Below, in pieces: positions 43,122 through 52,025 of a DNA stretch of 64,000 nt; position 1 is the stretch's first letter; every line of letters starts with the position of its first letter. A program made the position numbers and the translations under genes. Source of the DNA: Alkalimonas amylolytica (lineage in GTDB: Bacteria > Pseudomonadota > Gammaproteobacteria > Enterobacterales > Alteromonadaceae); assembly GCF_900107845.1 (NCBI RefSeq), contig NZ_FNRM01000002.1, positions 457,312-521,311 of the forward strand, written 5' to 3'. A model generated the notes under the pieces. That model was not told the origin of the DNA and made no database searches. It was given only the letters and a program-made list of their open reading frames with translations.

Positions 43122-44299
43122 GGCGCCTCCACCACTGTTGCTTCCTCAGTTAGGTCAGCGCTGCTGCTAGCCGCGGGCTCTGCAGACAGCGCCTGCACCG
43201 GCTTTAATTCCAGCACAATGGAAAATTGCTCCCGGCCCTGGGTATCACGGCGTACCGGTGCAAAAAAGTCGGCACTTTGCACTTCTTCTGTGCTTAACAG
43301 CAATTGCAACCAATCGGTCGCACTGGCTGCATGCCCCTGCAGACGCAAGGCTTCGCTGTCGCCTTCTACCAGGGTCAGGTTGATGTTGTTGAGTTGGGCC
43401 AGGGCAACAAGGGTCCAGAGCCCTTCACCGGCCAGGTTATCTTGCTGGTAGCGGCTCAGTGCCTGCACCAGAGCTTCGGCCTGCTGCAAGGACGAGCGGG
43501 CATCCAGCACACTGGCCACCTCGGTGTTCAGCCGGTTTAATTGCTGTTGGCGGCTCTCAAGCTGCTGCGATAGCAAGGCGGTGCTGCCATAAAGATACAT
43601 CAATGCCAACACCGCACTTAACCCAGCAAAAGGCAGCCAGGCACGCAATGACTGATTGCCCGCCCGGCTATTGCGGCAATCCAACCAGCTACTGGCAGGC
43701 AGCCGCAAGACAAACTGCCAAAGCCTGGCTAGCCCGGGCCCGGCCCACTGGTATTTGGGCACGGCACTATGACCACCCAGCAGCTGCAAAGCCCGCTCTT
43801 CGGTAGCAACCAGGGCATTGGCTGGCAAGGAACTGAATTCGTGATTGTTTTGGTTGAACTGATAAAAATGGCCATCGGGCATAGCCAGGCTGTGCAAGCC
43901 TGGCTGGCGGCTGGCATGCACCAACAGACTGATGGGCAGTACCAGCCGGGCCTGCCGGCAGCTATCCGCCAGCTCGGCTTTTGGCGTGATGCTTACCACC
44001 CGGCGCTGGCCATGGTGCAAGTCACCAATCAAATGATAACACAGCCGGCCCTGATCGCGCTGGTGCAGAATTTTTTTCAAAGCGCTGCGAGAGGCGATCT
44101 GAAAGCTTTCGTGTTGCTCGTCGTAGCCATGGCGCGATAACACCAGCACAGAGCCAACCGGTCGCTGCACTGGCTGCAGCTGGCCTTGTTGCCAGCTGTA
44201 ACGCTGACCATCCCGGGCCAGGTACTGCAGCTGACTTTGCAGCCAGGCTGGCGCCTTTAGCACATAGGCAGGGGTAGTGGCAGTGTGCGTTTCAGGCAT
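43118..44299 (-). CDS. gspL: Type II secretion platform protein GspL-like
   Basis: 393 residues: an N-terminal cytoplasmic region (~1-220) that would bind GspE, one membrane helix near 222-240 (WLPFAGLSAVLALMYLYGS), a coiled coil and a periplasmic ferredoxin-like domain (about 290-375). The C-terminal 20 residues are Ala/Ser/Glu-rich. The layout is that of GspL/XpsL although the cytoplasmic part is divergent. It follows gspK after a 95-bp gap in which I see no other gene. Confidence 0.78.
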   Translation of the reverse strand: MPETHTATTPAYVLKAPAWLQSQLQYLARDGQRYSWQQGQLQPVQRPVGSVLVLSRHGYDEQHESFQIASRSALKKILHQRDQGRLCYHLIGDLHHGQRRVVSITPKAELADSCRQARLVLPISLLVHASRQPGLHSLAMPDGHFYQFNQNNHEFSSLPANALVATEERALQLLGGHSAVPKYQWAGPGLARLWQFVLRLPASSWLDCRNSRAGNQSLRAWLPFAGLSAVLALMYLYGSTALLSQQLESRQQQLNRLNTEVASVLDARSSLQQAEALVQALSRYQQDNLAGEGLWTLVALAQLNNINLTLVEGDSEALRLQGHAASATDWLQLLLSTEEVQSADFFAPVRRDTQGREQFSIVLELKPVQALSAEPAASSSADLTEEATVVEAP

Positions 44300-44394
44300 A
44301 CGGTTGGCTCCCGGCCATAATGGTTCCCCTTGGATTCACGTGTTGCTCTCTCCTGTGTACTGAGCTGGCCATTGCGCCGATTGCCGGGGCTGCA

Positions 44395-45285
44395 TTACCG
44401 GGCCCCACGGTGCTGCTGACGGATAAGCACCGGGATATCGGCCCCGGCATCAATACGCAGTTGCAGTTGGCGTTGTTGCTGGCCCAAGCGCAGCACCATG
44501 ATAAGTTCGCGGCTTGCAAAAAATGTGGCTCCTTCATCCGGTTCGATGCCGGTAAGTTCGCTAAAGCGAAACCTATCAACCCTGCCCTGCTGTCGCCACT
44601 GGCGGAGTATATCGAACTGTGCAGGTGGGAGCAACGCAGCCAGAATGGGATCGGGTGCCGTCAGGTAGTTGAACTCGTCGCCCAGCACTCGGGTGTACTG
44701 CCACAGCTGGCTGTCTGCCATTGGTTGCCAGCCGGGTAAGGCAATGGCTTCACTGGCATGTTGCAGGTGAAAGCCTGGTGCTGCAAACGGCAAACGGGCG
44801 GCCGGCTCTGACCGCTGAGCATCGCGCAGGGTGTTTACCATCTGGCTGGCAGACAAACTGTCGATGCCTTGTTGTTGCAACCATTGTTGATGCAGCGGGG
44901 ATGGAAAGCGCAAATCCAGCAAGCCATTCAGATCCTGTAACCGGGCTTCTATCGCTACTACGGCCTGGCTGTGATTGTCCTGGCTACCCTCTGAACTGGC
45001 CGGGACAAACCAGTCGAATGGATAGCTGTAAAAATTCCAGCCATACGCCTGCTCGCCGCTGTCAGGCCCCTGCCATTCTTCGGTTAGTAAGGCAAAACTA
45101 AGCGTATTAGCAGCCGAGTACAACGCCAGTTGCTGCGTACTGGCATCCAGCAGCTGTTGTACCTGGCGCTGGTGTTGCTGCACACTGGCCACCATCAGCA
45201 ATAACAGCATGCTGAAAATCGCCGTCATCAGCAACACCTGAAACAGGGCGATGCCCCTTTGCACACTTGCACTGGCCATGCTCAT
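44395..45285 (-). CDS. gspK: Minor pseudopilin GspK
   Basis: 296 residues. The start QRG/IALFQVLLMTAIFSMLLLLM is a prepilin-type segment lacking the Glu at +5, as is normal for GspK, the tip pseudopilin. The large insert domain has LQDLNGLLDLRF and SELTGIEPDE, like the helical K domain. The ATG at 45285 overlaps the gspJ stop (ATGA). Confidence 0.85.
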   Translation of the reverse strand: MSMASASVQRGIALFQVLLMTAIFSMLLLLMVASVQQHQRQVQQLLDASTQQLALYSAANTLSFALLTEEWQGPDSGEQAYGWNFYSYPFDWFVPASSEGSQDNHSQAVVAIEARLQDLNGLLDLRFPSPLHQQWLQQQGIDSLSASQMVNTLRDAQRSEPAARLPFAAPGFHLQHASEAIALPGWQPMADSQLWQYTRVLGDEFNYLTAPDPILAALLPPAQFDILRQWRQQGRVDRFRFSELTGIEPDEGATFFASRELIMVLRLGQQQRQLQLRIDAGADIPVLIRQQHRGAR

Positions 45286-46046
45286 AAGCCACCATCCAGT
45301 TGCGACAACTGCTCATTGCCGCTGTGATCAAACCTTTGCTGCCATTGCCAGCTATCGCTGCTTATGTGCAATTGCTCAGGCTGCAACAGTGCTTGTATAC
45401 CGTCGTATTCGCTCTGCCAGGATAAAGATGTTGCTGGATCATCCTGCGCCTGCAGTTTTTGTTGCAACGATGCATAACCCCGATAGGCAAACTCCAGCTG
45501 CTGCTGGCCTGTCAGCAATACCCGGCGAAAGGCAAACGGCAGTTCCTGCTCGGCGTAAGCCAGCAGCTGCTCTTTGAGCAAGGCTTCTTCGTACACCAGT
45601 TGCCATAAACCCGGCTGAGCCGGATCCGGCTCTTTAAACAAGCGGTATACTGCTGCGCTGGCTGGGTCCTGCATGCTGGTGGCACTGACGGCAGTAAAAC
45701 CATTCTCACGGCCCAAAAAGTAAAAACCGACCGCACCGCTGTCACCACGCTGGCTTTGCAGCGATTGCTGCTGCACCAGCTTAGGGAAAGTATTCACCAG
45801 TACATCGTACAACAGCTGCCACTGCGCATGATGCTGCTGGCTGCGCTGCTGGCTGGCCTGGTTGCGTTGCCAGTTTTGCTGCATAAAGTCATAGGCCATG
45901 ACGGCAGAAAGCATTAACAGGCTGAGCAGGGTAATGGCTAGCAGCACTTCAATCAGGGTAAAACCACGCTGTGCTCTGATTGCTCTGGTGGCGCAGTTTG
46001 CCCGGCATCTGGTGGGGCTGCATGGGTGAGGATTTACTCGATCCAT
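45282..46046 (-). CDS. gspJ: Minor pseudopilin GspJ
   Basis: 254 residues with a long leader (27 residues) before QRG/FTLIEVLLAITLLSLLMLSAVMAYDFM. The globular part is beta-rich and includes FTAVSATSMQDPASAAVYRL and VLLTGQQQLEFAYRGY, like GspJ. Start overlaps gspI by 13 bp. GspJ joins I and K in the pseudopilus tip. Confidence 0.85.
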   Translation of the reverse strand: MDRVNPHPCSPTRCRANCATRAIRAQRGFTLIEVLLAITLLSLLMLSAVMAYDFMQQNWQRNQASQQRSQQHHAQWQLLYDVLVNTFPKLVQQQSLQSQRGDSGAVGFYFLGRENGFTAVSATSMQDPASAAVYRLFKEPDPAQPGLWQLVYEEALLKEQLLAYAEQELPFAFRRVLLTGQQQLEFAYRGYASLQQKLQAQDDPATSLSWQSEYDGIQALLQPEQLHISSDSWQWQQRFDHSGNEQLSQLDGGL

Positions 46047-46456
46047 GTCAGCTCCCGATATGAAAAAGTACGCACTTGCTGCTGGTAGCTAAGCTCCAGC
46101 TCGATGTGATGCAGGCGAAAACGTGGCCGGTGTGGCTCAGCACCTATCTCCAGCTCATCGGCAAATTCAGGGGCAGCGGTTAGCTCGCCAGCCTGATTGC
46201 GAAAACGGTAGCCAACCAGCAGCATAGTCCCCTGACCCTCACCTTGGGTAGGTTGCTGCAATAAGTCGTTGCGGATCTGTTGCTGTATAAAAGGCAAGGC
46301 GGTCAATAGCACCGTGGTTTGATTGGCGCGGTCACTGGCCGCCAGGGCTGTCTGATAAGCGATAAAACCGGTGGTAACGACACTGAACAAAATGGTCAGC
46401 GCTATCAGAATTTCTATCAGGGTAAACCCTGTTCCCTGGTGCAGACGCTGATTCAT
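46034..46456 (-). CDS. gspI: Minor pseudopilin GspI
   Basis: 140 residues with GTG/FTLIEILIALTILFSVVTTGF and a short C-terminal domain, the size and form of GspI. It lies between gspH (ATGA overlap) and gspJ, its usual position. Confidence 0.83.
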   Translation of the reverse strand: MNQRLHQGTGFTLIEILIALTILFSVVTTGFIAYQTALAASDRANQTTVLLTALPFIQQQIRNDLLQQPTQGEGQGTMLLVGYRFRNQAGELTAAPEFADELEIGAEPHRPRFRLHHIELELSYQQQVRTFSYRELTWIE

Positions 46457-46899
46457 GGCAGTTTCCCGGCATGGCCTGGCAAGCGTTCGCCCACAGGCCG
46501 GCTGATGAGCTGCTCATGCTGGATCGACGATGGATTGAGTTGCAGACGCCAGGGCTGGTCGTGCTCACTCCAGTACAAGGCCGGTTGTTGCCAGAAGCCG
46601 TTGCCGTTGACCCGCAATTGCTGGGGTTCAAACAGCAGATGCTCAAACAGCCATTCGCGGCTGTTGTCGCCATCAAGCAGCTTTACCCGGTTGTCTTCAA
46701 GCAGCAGTTGGCGGGGGCTGCGCGCAAGCTGGGCTTCGAACTGACTGTGATCGAGAATGCGGTACAGCTGCTCGCGCTCTTTTAGCTGCTGGCTACGCTG
46801 ATACTGGTGAAAACCGACCGGCCCGACAAAACTCAGTAAGACGGCGCCTATCACCATCACTATCAACAACTCTATCAGGGTAAAGCCGCGCTTTCTCAT
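46453..46899 (-). CDS. gspH: Minor pseudopilin GspH
   Basis: 148 residues with KRG/FTLIELLIVMVIGAVLLSFVGP, then a coiled N-terminal helix and a beta domain. Size and position suggest GspH, not the major pseudopilin: it lacks the GspG calcium-loop text and the DPWxNPY motif found in the isolated gspG at 31222. Only 7 bp separate it from gspF, exactly where gspG is found in Xps-type clusters. Confidence 0.82.
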   Translation of the reverse strand: MRKRGFTLIELLIVMVIGAVLLSFVGPVGFHQYQRSQQLKEREQLYRILDHSQFEAQLARSPRQLLLEDNRVKLLDGDNSREWLFEHLLFEPQQLRVNGNGFWQQPALYWSEHDQPWRLQLNPSSIQHEQLISRPVGERLPGHAGKLP

Positions 46900-46906
46900 G
46901 GCAAAT

Positions 46907-48106
46907 TCATAGTGGCATATCGGTGACGGCGGTAATGCTGAGCATCATCACCACCACAATGCTGCCCACCACCAGGCCCATAAACATAATCAACAAGGGT
47001 TCGAGCAGGTTGGTGAAACGGGTTACCCATTCGTAGAACACCTTGCGCGAACGATCGGCGATTTCCTGAAACACGCCGGCCAGGGCACCACTCTCTTCTC
47101 CGATGGCCAGTAAGGCAGCGTAATATGGCGGGTACAGCCGTGTTTCGCTGAGGCTTTTGGCCAGGCCATTACCGCGGCGGATCTGTTCCTGAGCACTTTG
47201 TACTTCGTATTGCAAGCTGCGGGTGCGCAGAGTTTGGCAGGCAAAACGCAGTGCCCGGTCGATGGCAACGCCCGAGGCCAGCATGGTGCCCAGGGCGGCA
47301 TTAAAGCGAATGCGCTCGACCAGCAAATTGGCACTGGCAAAGACCGGTGCTTTTTCACGCAGCCCCTCTAACAACTGCTGCACCCAGGGGGACTGACGCT
47401 GCTGCCACAGCAGGTAACCGCCCAGCAACAGCACCGCCAACAGATACCACTGGTAACTTTGCATAAAGTGGGTGATAGCCAGTAGCGCCTGAGTATAGCC
47501 TGGCAGCTCCTGCCCCTCACGGAACATGCTGCTTAGGTTGGGAATGACAAAATTAAAAATAAAAGCCAGTGCCAACAGGCAGACCACCAGGATCACCGAT
47601 GGATACACCAGCGCCTGCTTGATTTTACCGCTGAGTTCGAGCTGGTATTTGAGTTCGCCGGACAGGCGCTCGAACACGCCGGTGAGATCGCCGGTTTCCT
47701 CGGCAATTTTCACCAGACCAACATAAAGGCTGCTAAAGCCGGGTTCACCATCCAAAGCAGCCGACAGCTGCTCGCCTTGCTTAAGTTTTTGCAACAGGCG
47801 GTTTAATAAGTCGCGCAAGGCCGGTTTTTGCACATTGTGCCGCAAAATTGCCAGGCCTTTATCCAGTTTTAAACCTGAGCGCAGCAGCAGCGCCAGTTCG
47901 CTGGTAAAAAACTCGATGTCCTGCGTGCTAAGACGGCTACCGCCAAGCAATGGAGCTCCGGCGCTGCTTTGCTGCAGGCTAAGTTCGGCAATCAGCAATT
48001 GGTCGTCCAGCAGGCGCTGCCGTGCCTCGGTTTCGCTGGCAGCTTCCAGGGTGCCTTGCTGTTTGACCCCGGAGCGGTTGTAGGCGGTGTAGACAAAGCG
48101 CTGCAT
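46907..48106 (-). CDS. gspF: Type II secretion inner-membrane platform protein GspF
   Basis: 399 residues with two GspF domains (about 70-190 and 275-390), each with the helical FTSELALLLRSGL or FNAALGTMLASGVAID pattern, and three membrane helices (about 170-190, 220-238, 370-392). Polytopic core of the export platform. It overlaps gspE by one base. Confidence 0.93.
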   Translation of the reverse strand: MQRFVYTAYNRSGVKQQGTLEAASETEARQRLLDDQLLIAELSLQQSSAGAPLLGGSRLSTQDIEFFTSELALLLRSGLKLDKGLAILRHNVQKPALRDLLNRLLQKLKQGEQLSAALDGEPGFSSLYVGLVKIAEETGDLTGVFERLSGELKYQLELSGKIKQALVYPSVILVVCLLALAFIFNFVIPNLSSMFREGQELPGYTQALLAITHFMQSYQWYLLAVLLLGGYLLWQQRQSPWVQQLLEGLREKAPVFASANLLVERIRFNAALGTMLASGVAIDRALRFACQTLRTRSLQYEVQSAQEQIRRGNGLAKSLSETRLYPPYYAALLAIGEESGALAGVFQEIADRSRKVFYEWVTRFTNLLEPLLIMFMGLVVGSIVVVMMLSITAVTDMPL

Positions 48107-49803
48107 CAGCCGGCCACCCTGATCACTTCTTCTAAGCTGGTTTGGCCGCGCATGGCTTTTAGCGCACCATCTTCCAGTAAGTTACGAAAACCACGTTCAC
48201 GGTTTAACCGGGCCGCTTCCATTAAAAAGTTGCTGTGGCCGAGCAAGGCACGTAATTCATTGTCGCAGCGCAGGTACTCAATAATGGCGACCCGGCCGCG
48301 GTAGCCGGTGTGATTGCAGTGCTCGCAACCCTGGGCTTTGCGGTAATCCGGGGTAATGCCCTGCTGCCCGGCAAGCCAGTCAAGCCCCAAGAGCCCCGCT
48401 TTTGCTGCCGCCTCGGGATCCGGCACGCTGCAGTGTGAACACAACTGACGCACCAGCCGCTGCGCTAACACCACTTTGACGGCGGCACTTAACAAAAAGG
48501 GCTCGACGCCTAAATCCAGCAAGCGGGTATAGGCGGAGGGGGCATCGTTGGTGTGCAAGGTACTGAACACCAGGTGACCGGTTAAGGCCGATTGCAACGC
48601 GATACCGGCGGTTTCTTTATCGCGGATCTCCCCCACCATGATGATGTCCGGATCTTGGCGCACCACGCTGCGCAGTGCATTGGCAAAGGTAAAGCCGATA
48701 TCGGCCTGAACATGCACCTGATTGATGCCATCGAGTTGGTATTCGACCGGATCTTCGATGGTGATGATTTTGACACCGGGTTCGTTGCGGCGCGATAAAA
48801 ACGAGTACAAGCTGGTGGTTTTACCGGAGCCGGTAGGGCCAGTCATTAAAATAACACCCGAAGTGGCCTGCAAGTCCTGCAGCAGCAGTTGTTCGATATC
48901 GGGCTCGATGCCTAAAGTGCCAATGTCGTACGACAAGGCATCCTGCAACAGGAAACGCATCACCACGCTTTCGCCTTCGCCCACCGGCAAGGCCGATACC
49001 CGGATATCGACGGTGCGGCCATCGACCCGCATTTCGATTTTACCATCCTGCGGCCGGCGCTTTTCGGCGATGTCCATTTTGGATAGCAGCTTTAAGCGGG
49101 TCACCACCGGCAACAGCAGGTTCATCGGGATGCTGTCGGCTTCTTGCAACACGCCATCGATGCGGTAACGAACCCGGCCCTTGCCTTTCCACGGCTCGAT
49201 ATGCATATCGGAAGCACGGCGGCGCAAGCCTTTGGCTATCAGATTATTCAGCAGGTTGACGGTGGGCGCCTCGCTGGCCAGTTCCCTGAGCCGATCTTCT
49301 TCCAGCAGGCTCAGATCGCCATCATTGCTTTGGCTGGGTTCATCCTGCAGCCGTTGCTGCAATTGCAGACATTGCTCTTCGGTGGCTACCAGCATGGCTG
49401 GCAGCGCATCGCCAAACAGCAGGCTTACACGCTCCAGGCCATCGATTTCTGCCGGGCTGGCACTTAACAGCGTTAAGGCTGTGTCGCCATTCAGGCAGCT
49501 GGCGTACACCGGCAGCCAATGCTTTTCCAGGAGTGCGTGAAGTTGCTGCGACGACAACTGCTGACGGGTACGTGTCGGCCAGTCGGTATCGTCCAATAAC
49601 TGCTGGTACTGACTATCGCTTAGCAAGGACAGCTGCAACAAACGGGCATAATAGGCAGGCAGCAGCTCGGTGGAAAAAGCGCCCATCCGCACCAGAATTT
49701 GTTCCAGCCGGCCGCCATTGCGTTGCTGGTATTGCAGCGCTTTTTGCACATCCTCGGCCGGGATGTGAAAGCTTTCCATCAGTGTTGCCGTTAACTCAGA
49801 CAT
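48106..49803 (-). CDS. gspE: Type II secretion ATPase GspE
   Basis: 565 residues. An N-terminal GspE/MshEN-type domain (1-155) is followed by the ATPase: SDMHIEP near 198, Walker A GPTGSGKTT at 322-330, the Asp box IITIEDPVEYQ, Walker B ILVGEIRD-like text, and the His box. A C-terminal zinc site (CSHC ... CEHC) is intact. It drives pseudopilus assembly. First gene of the cluster; its start lies 39 bp after a pyruvyl transferase gene with no terminator between, so some read-through from the polysaccharide genes is likely. Confidence 0.95.
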   Translation of the reverse strand: MSELTATLMESFHIPAEDVQKALQYQQRNGGRLEQILVRMGAFSTELLPAYYARLLQLSLLSDSQYQQLLDDTDWPTRTRQQLSSQQLHALLEKHWLPVYASCLNGDTALTLLSASPAEIDGLERVSLLFGDALPAMLVATEEQCLQLQQRLQDEPSQSNDGDLSLLEEDRLRELASEAPTVNLLNNLIAKGLRRRASDMHIEPWKGKGRVRYRIDGVLQEADSIPMNLLLPVVTRLKLLSKMDIAEKRRPQDGKIEMRVDGRTVDIRVSALPVGEGESVVMRFLLQDALSYDIGTLGIEPDIEQLLLQDLQATSGVILMTGPTGSGKTTSLYSFLSRRNEPGVKIITIEDPVEYQLDGINQVHVQADIGFTFANALRSVVRQDPDIIMVGEIRDKETAGIALQSALTGHLVFSTLHTNDAPSAYTRLLDLGVEPFLLSAAVKVVLAQRLVRQLCSHCSVPDPEAAAKAGLLGLDWLAGQQGITPDYRKAQGCEHCNHTGYRGRVAIIEYLRCDNELRALLGHSNFLMEAARLNRERGFRNLLEDGALKAMRGQTSLEEVIRVAG

Positions 49804-49842
49804 GCTGGCAGTATCTCATTGCGTTGTTGGATCATGTTGTAT

Positions 49843-50670
49843 TTAGAGGCCAATATCGGCCAGTGTAAACCTTGGCTGCTCGTCAAGGAAGTCAAAAAAT
49901 TCCTGGTACACGGCCGGGTTTTCTTTGGCCCACTTGATGGCGTTGTTCAACTGCCTTGGGCTATCGCACACAGGTACCGGCAATTTCGACATGCTGACAA
50001 AACCAGAAATTTTATGGGTGTTGCTTTCCAGCGCGACAAAAGGCAGCCTGGCTTTGCAGGCAGCAAACACGGCATGATGCCGGCCGGTGACCAATAAGCT
50101 GGCCGTTTGCATGGAGCGTACCAGTTCACTCCAGCTGAATTTTTTCATATCAATGTACGGCGAGCGGGCTTTGCCGGCACCGCCGGCAGTAAACTTGACC
50201 CAACCGCCAAAATCCTTTGAGTAAAAATCGGTGATCAACTGAGCACCGGCGTAATCGGTCACTTTGGCACTGGCATCCACCGCTGCCGCATAGGACAAAT
50301 CCAGCCGCACCCTACTTTCAATGCCATGATTTAAGCGCAAATCGCGCTGACTGGCAGCTTCTCTGACCACAATAGACGGGATTTGTTGCAGCACCTTGTT
50401 GTAGCTTTTGTTGTTGTTCTGCCAAACGCTGTTGATCAGAAATGCCTGCTTGCCTTCGTCCTGCGCGCTTTTGATGGCATTGAGCTTGGTTTTGTGATCT
50501 TTGGCATTGTCGTGCATGGAGCCTTCGCCATTCACCAGCAGGATATCGTAGTCCTCACCATCACCAACCCGCTGATAACGGCCATCCAGCAGCTGATGCA
50601 AATACGCCATGACAGCCTGGCAGCCGCAGTGCAGATTGGAATGATCGCCTAAAATACGTACTTTTTTCAT
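49843..50670 (-). CDS. Polysaccharide pyruvyl transferase family protein (copy 2)
   Basis: 275 residues with LGDHSNLHCGCQAVMAYLHQLL at the start, LLVNGEGSMHD near 45, VVREAASQRDL near 100 and TGRHHAVFAACKARLPFVAL near 195, the pattern of the PS_pyruv_trans fold. Shorter than copy 1 and from a different subgroup. ATGA overlap with the GT29-like gene makes it a member of the glycerol-phosphate locus. Pyruvate transfer is the family's best-known activity; the true substrate is unknown. Confidence 0.78.
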   Translation of the reverse strand: MKKVRILGDHSNLHCGCQAVMAYLHQLLDGRYQRVGDGEDYDILLVNGEGSMHDNAKDHKTKLNAIKSAQDEGKQAFLINSVWQNNNKSYNKVLQQIPSIVVREAASQRDLRLNHGIESRVRLDLSYAAAVDASAKVTDYAGAQLITDFYSKDFGGWVKFTAGGAGKARSPYIDMKKFSWSELVRSMQTASLLVTGRHHAVFAACKARLPFVALESNTHKISGFVSMSKLPVPVCDSPRQLNNAIKWAKENPAVYQEFFDFLDEQPRFTLADIGL

Positions 50671-52025
50671 GAAGCTTCCTGAGCCTGGATCACGGTATCC
50701 AGTTGTTGAATGTAATCGGATTCATCTTGTTGCAAAATGCGGCTTAACACCGGATCGGCCTGAATGTAACCATGCCGCAAGCAGCACTTTAAAAACCGGA
50801 AATTGCTGGCCGGATCGTGCCAGATAAAGCGGGACACCTGGTTGCGCTTGTGGCCGGTATGATAGCCGGCAATGGTGCTGTCGGCCAGCCACAGGTTGGT
50901 GTTAAACACGCGAATGCTGGCCGGCTGATGCAGCAGTAAATCCAGTATCACTTTCTGGATGGCATTGACATAGCCCTTGTAAGCCGGGTTGCAATCTCGG
51001 TATGGCAGCTGACAGCGCGCGCGGGCCAATTTGACCCCGGCCGGCAGACTGGTTTGGGTATCGAAGACCACCCACTGCAATTGCTGCATGCCCTGCACCA
51101 GAGCGGCATCGGTGTCTTCGCCTTTGATCAGGTCATTGGCGTAATAGCTGATGTCGGTGCGGCTACCGGCCTGCGCCGGGTCCCAGTAGGCTGGCAACTG
51201 GTAATTCAGTCGGATCACCAAATCGTGTTGGTCAATCAGCTCGCCTTGCCGCTCGCCCACATCGACCGGACCTACCAGGGCAATGCGCTTGCCGGCAATG
51301 GCGGCGGCAAAGGCCGGGTCGCGCAGGTAAGCAAAGCTTTGCCGGAATGGGTCGGGTTGACCGCGCAGCAGTTGCGCCAGGGCATGCTGTTGCTGTTGCT
51401 TGCGATCACAGCCGGCTGGCAAGGCGCTGACCGGACTGGTGGACTCCAGCACCAAGGCTGCCAGCCCCTGTTGCTGCTTGTCTTGCTGATGGCAAGCCAA
51501 TGCCAGCTGGCGCAGACGATAAGCGGCGGCAATCTGAAAACGCAACAGCAAAATATTGCTGAGAATCAACCAGGCTTGCTCCGGCAGCCAGTGCGCCTGC
51601 AGCTGGCTGGCTGTGGCTGGCAATAATGCCTCAACCGTTGCCATCACCTCTGGATTTTGGCTGGCATCACCAGTACAAAGGTTGACTAAAGCGCGTTTGG
51701 CCATGCCTTGCAGCGGTTCAATGGCCTGCAACACCGCCTGGTAGAATGGCCGGGCGTTCGCATCCGATAACTGTTCCAGCAACACCGTCAGGCTGGCGAT
51801 ATCCTGCGGCATCAGACGGGTTGGCTTGTCGGTTTTAAGCAGCTCGTTCCAGGCCGCTGGCTGCTGAGGCAACTGTGGATTTTGCAGCAAGGCCTGACGT
51901 AAACGCAGCTGCTGCAATTGGTATAGGTGTGGCACACCGTACTGGTACAGAAAATTCGACGCCTGCATGGCACTGAGCTTGTCGATGGCAGCCGCTAAAG
52001 CTTCATCCGGCACCTGATGAGTCAC
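50667..52025 (-). CDS. GT29 (sialyltransferase)-like protein with helical N-domain
   Basis: 452 residues from a GTG at 52025 that forms TAGTG with the preceding stop; the frame is open ~175 bp further but that lies within the previous gene and has no ATG. The C-terminal domain (about 240-425) has a sialylmotif-L-like stretch (RIALVGPVDVGERQGELIDQ, then DLVIRLN) and SRTDISYYANDL. The N-terminal ~240 residues are helical and TPR-like. GT29 enzymes use CMP-sialic acid; no neuA/neuB genes are seen, so the donor may be another CMP-ulosonic acid such as CMP-Kdo. Confidence 0.72.
   Translation of the reverse strand: MTHQVPDEALAAAIDKLSAMQASNFLYQYGVPHLYQLQQLRLRQALLQNPQLPQQPAAWNELLKTDKPTRLMPQDIASLTVLLEQLSDANARPFYQAVLQAIEPLQGMAKRALVNLCTGDASQNPEVMATVEALLPATASQLQAHWLPEQAWLILSNILLLRFQIAAAYRLRQLALACHQQDKQQQGLAALVLESTSPVSALPAGCDRKQQQQHALAQLLRGQPDPFRQSFAYLRDPAFAAAIAGKRIALVGPVDVGERQGELIDQHDLVIRLNYQLPAYWDPAQAGSRTDISYYANDLIKGEDTDAALVQGMQQLQWVVFDTQTSLPAGVKLARARCQLPYRDCNPAYKGYVNAIQKVILDLLLHQPASIRVFNTNLWLADSTIAGYHTGHKRNQVSRFIWHDPASNFRFLKCCLRHGYIQADPVLSRILQQDESDYIQQLDTVIQAQEAS

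Noticed and set aside
39891-49803. MSHA-type or type IV pilus biogenesis cluster
   Set aside because: The order E-F-H-I-J-K-L-M-N-D, a GspK-type tip pseudopilin and GspL/M platform proteins fit a type II secretion system better; no prepilin peptidase, PilT or MshA-like major pilin is present.
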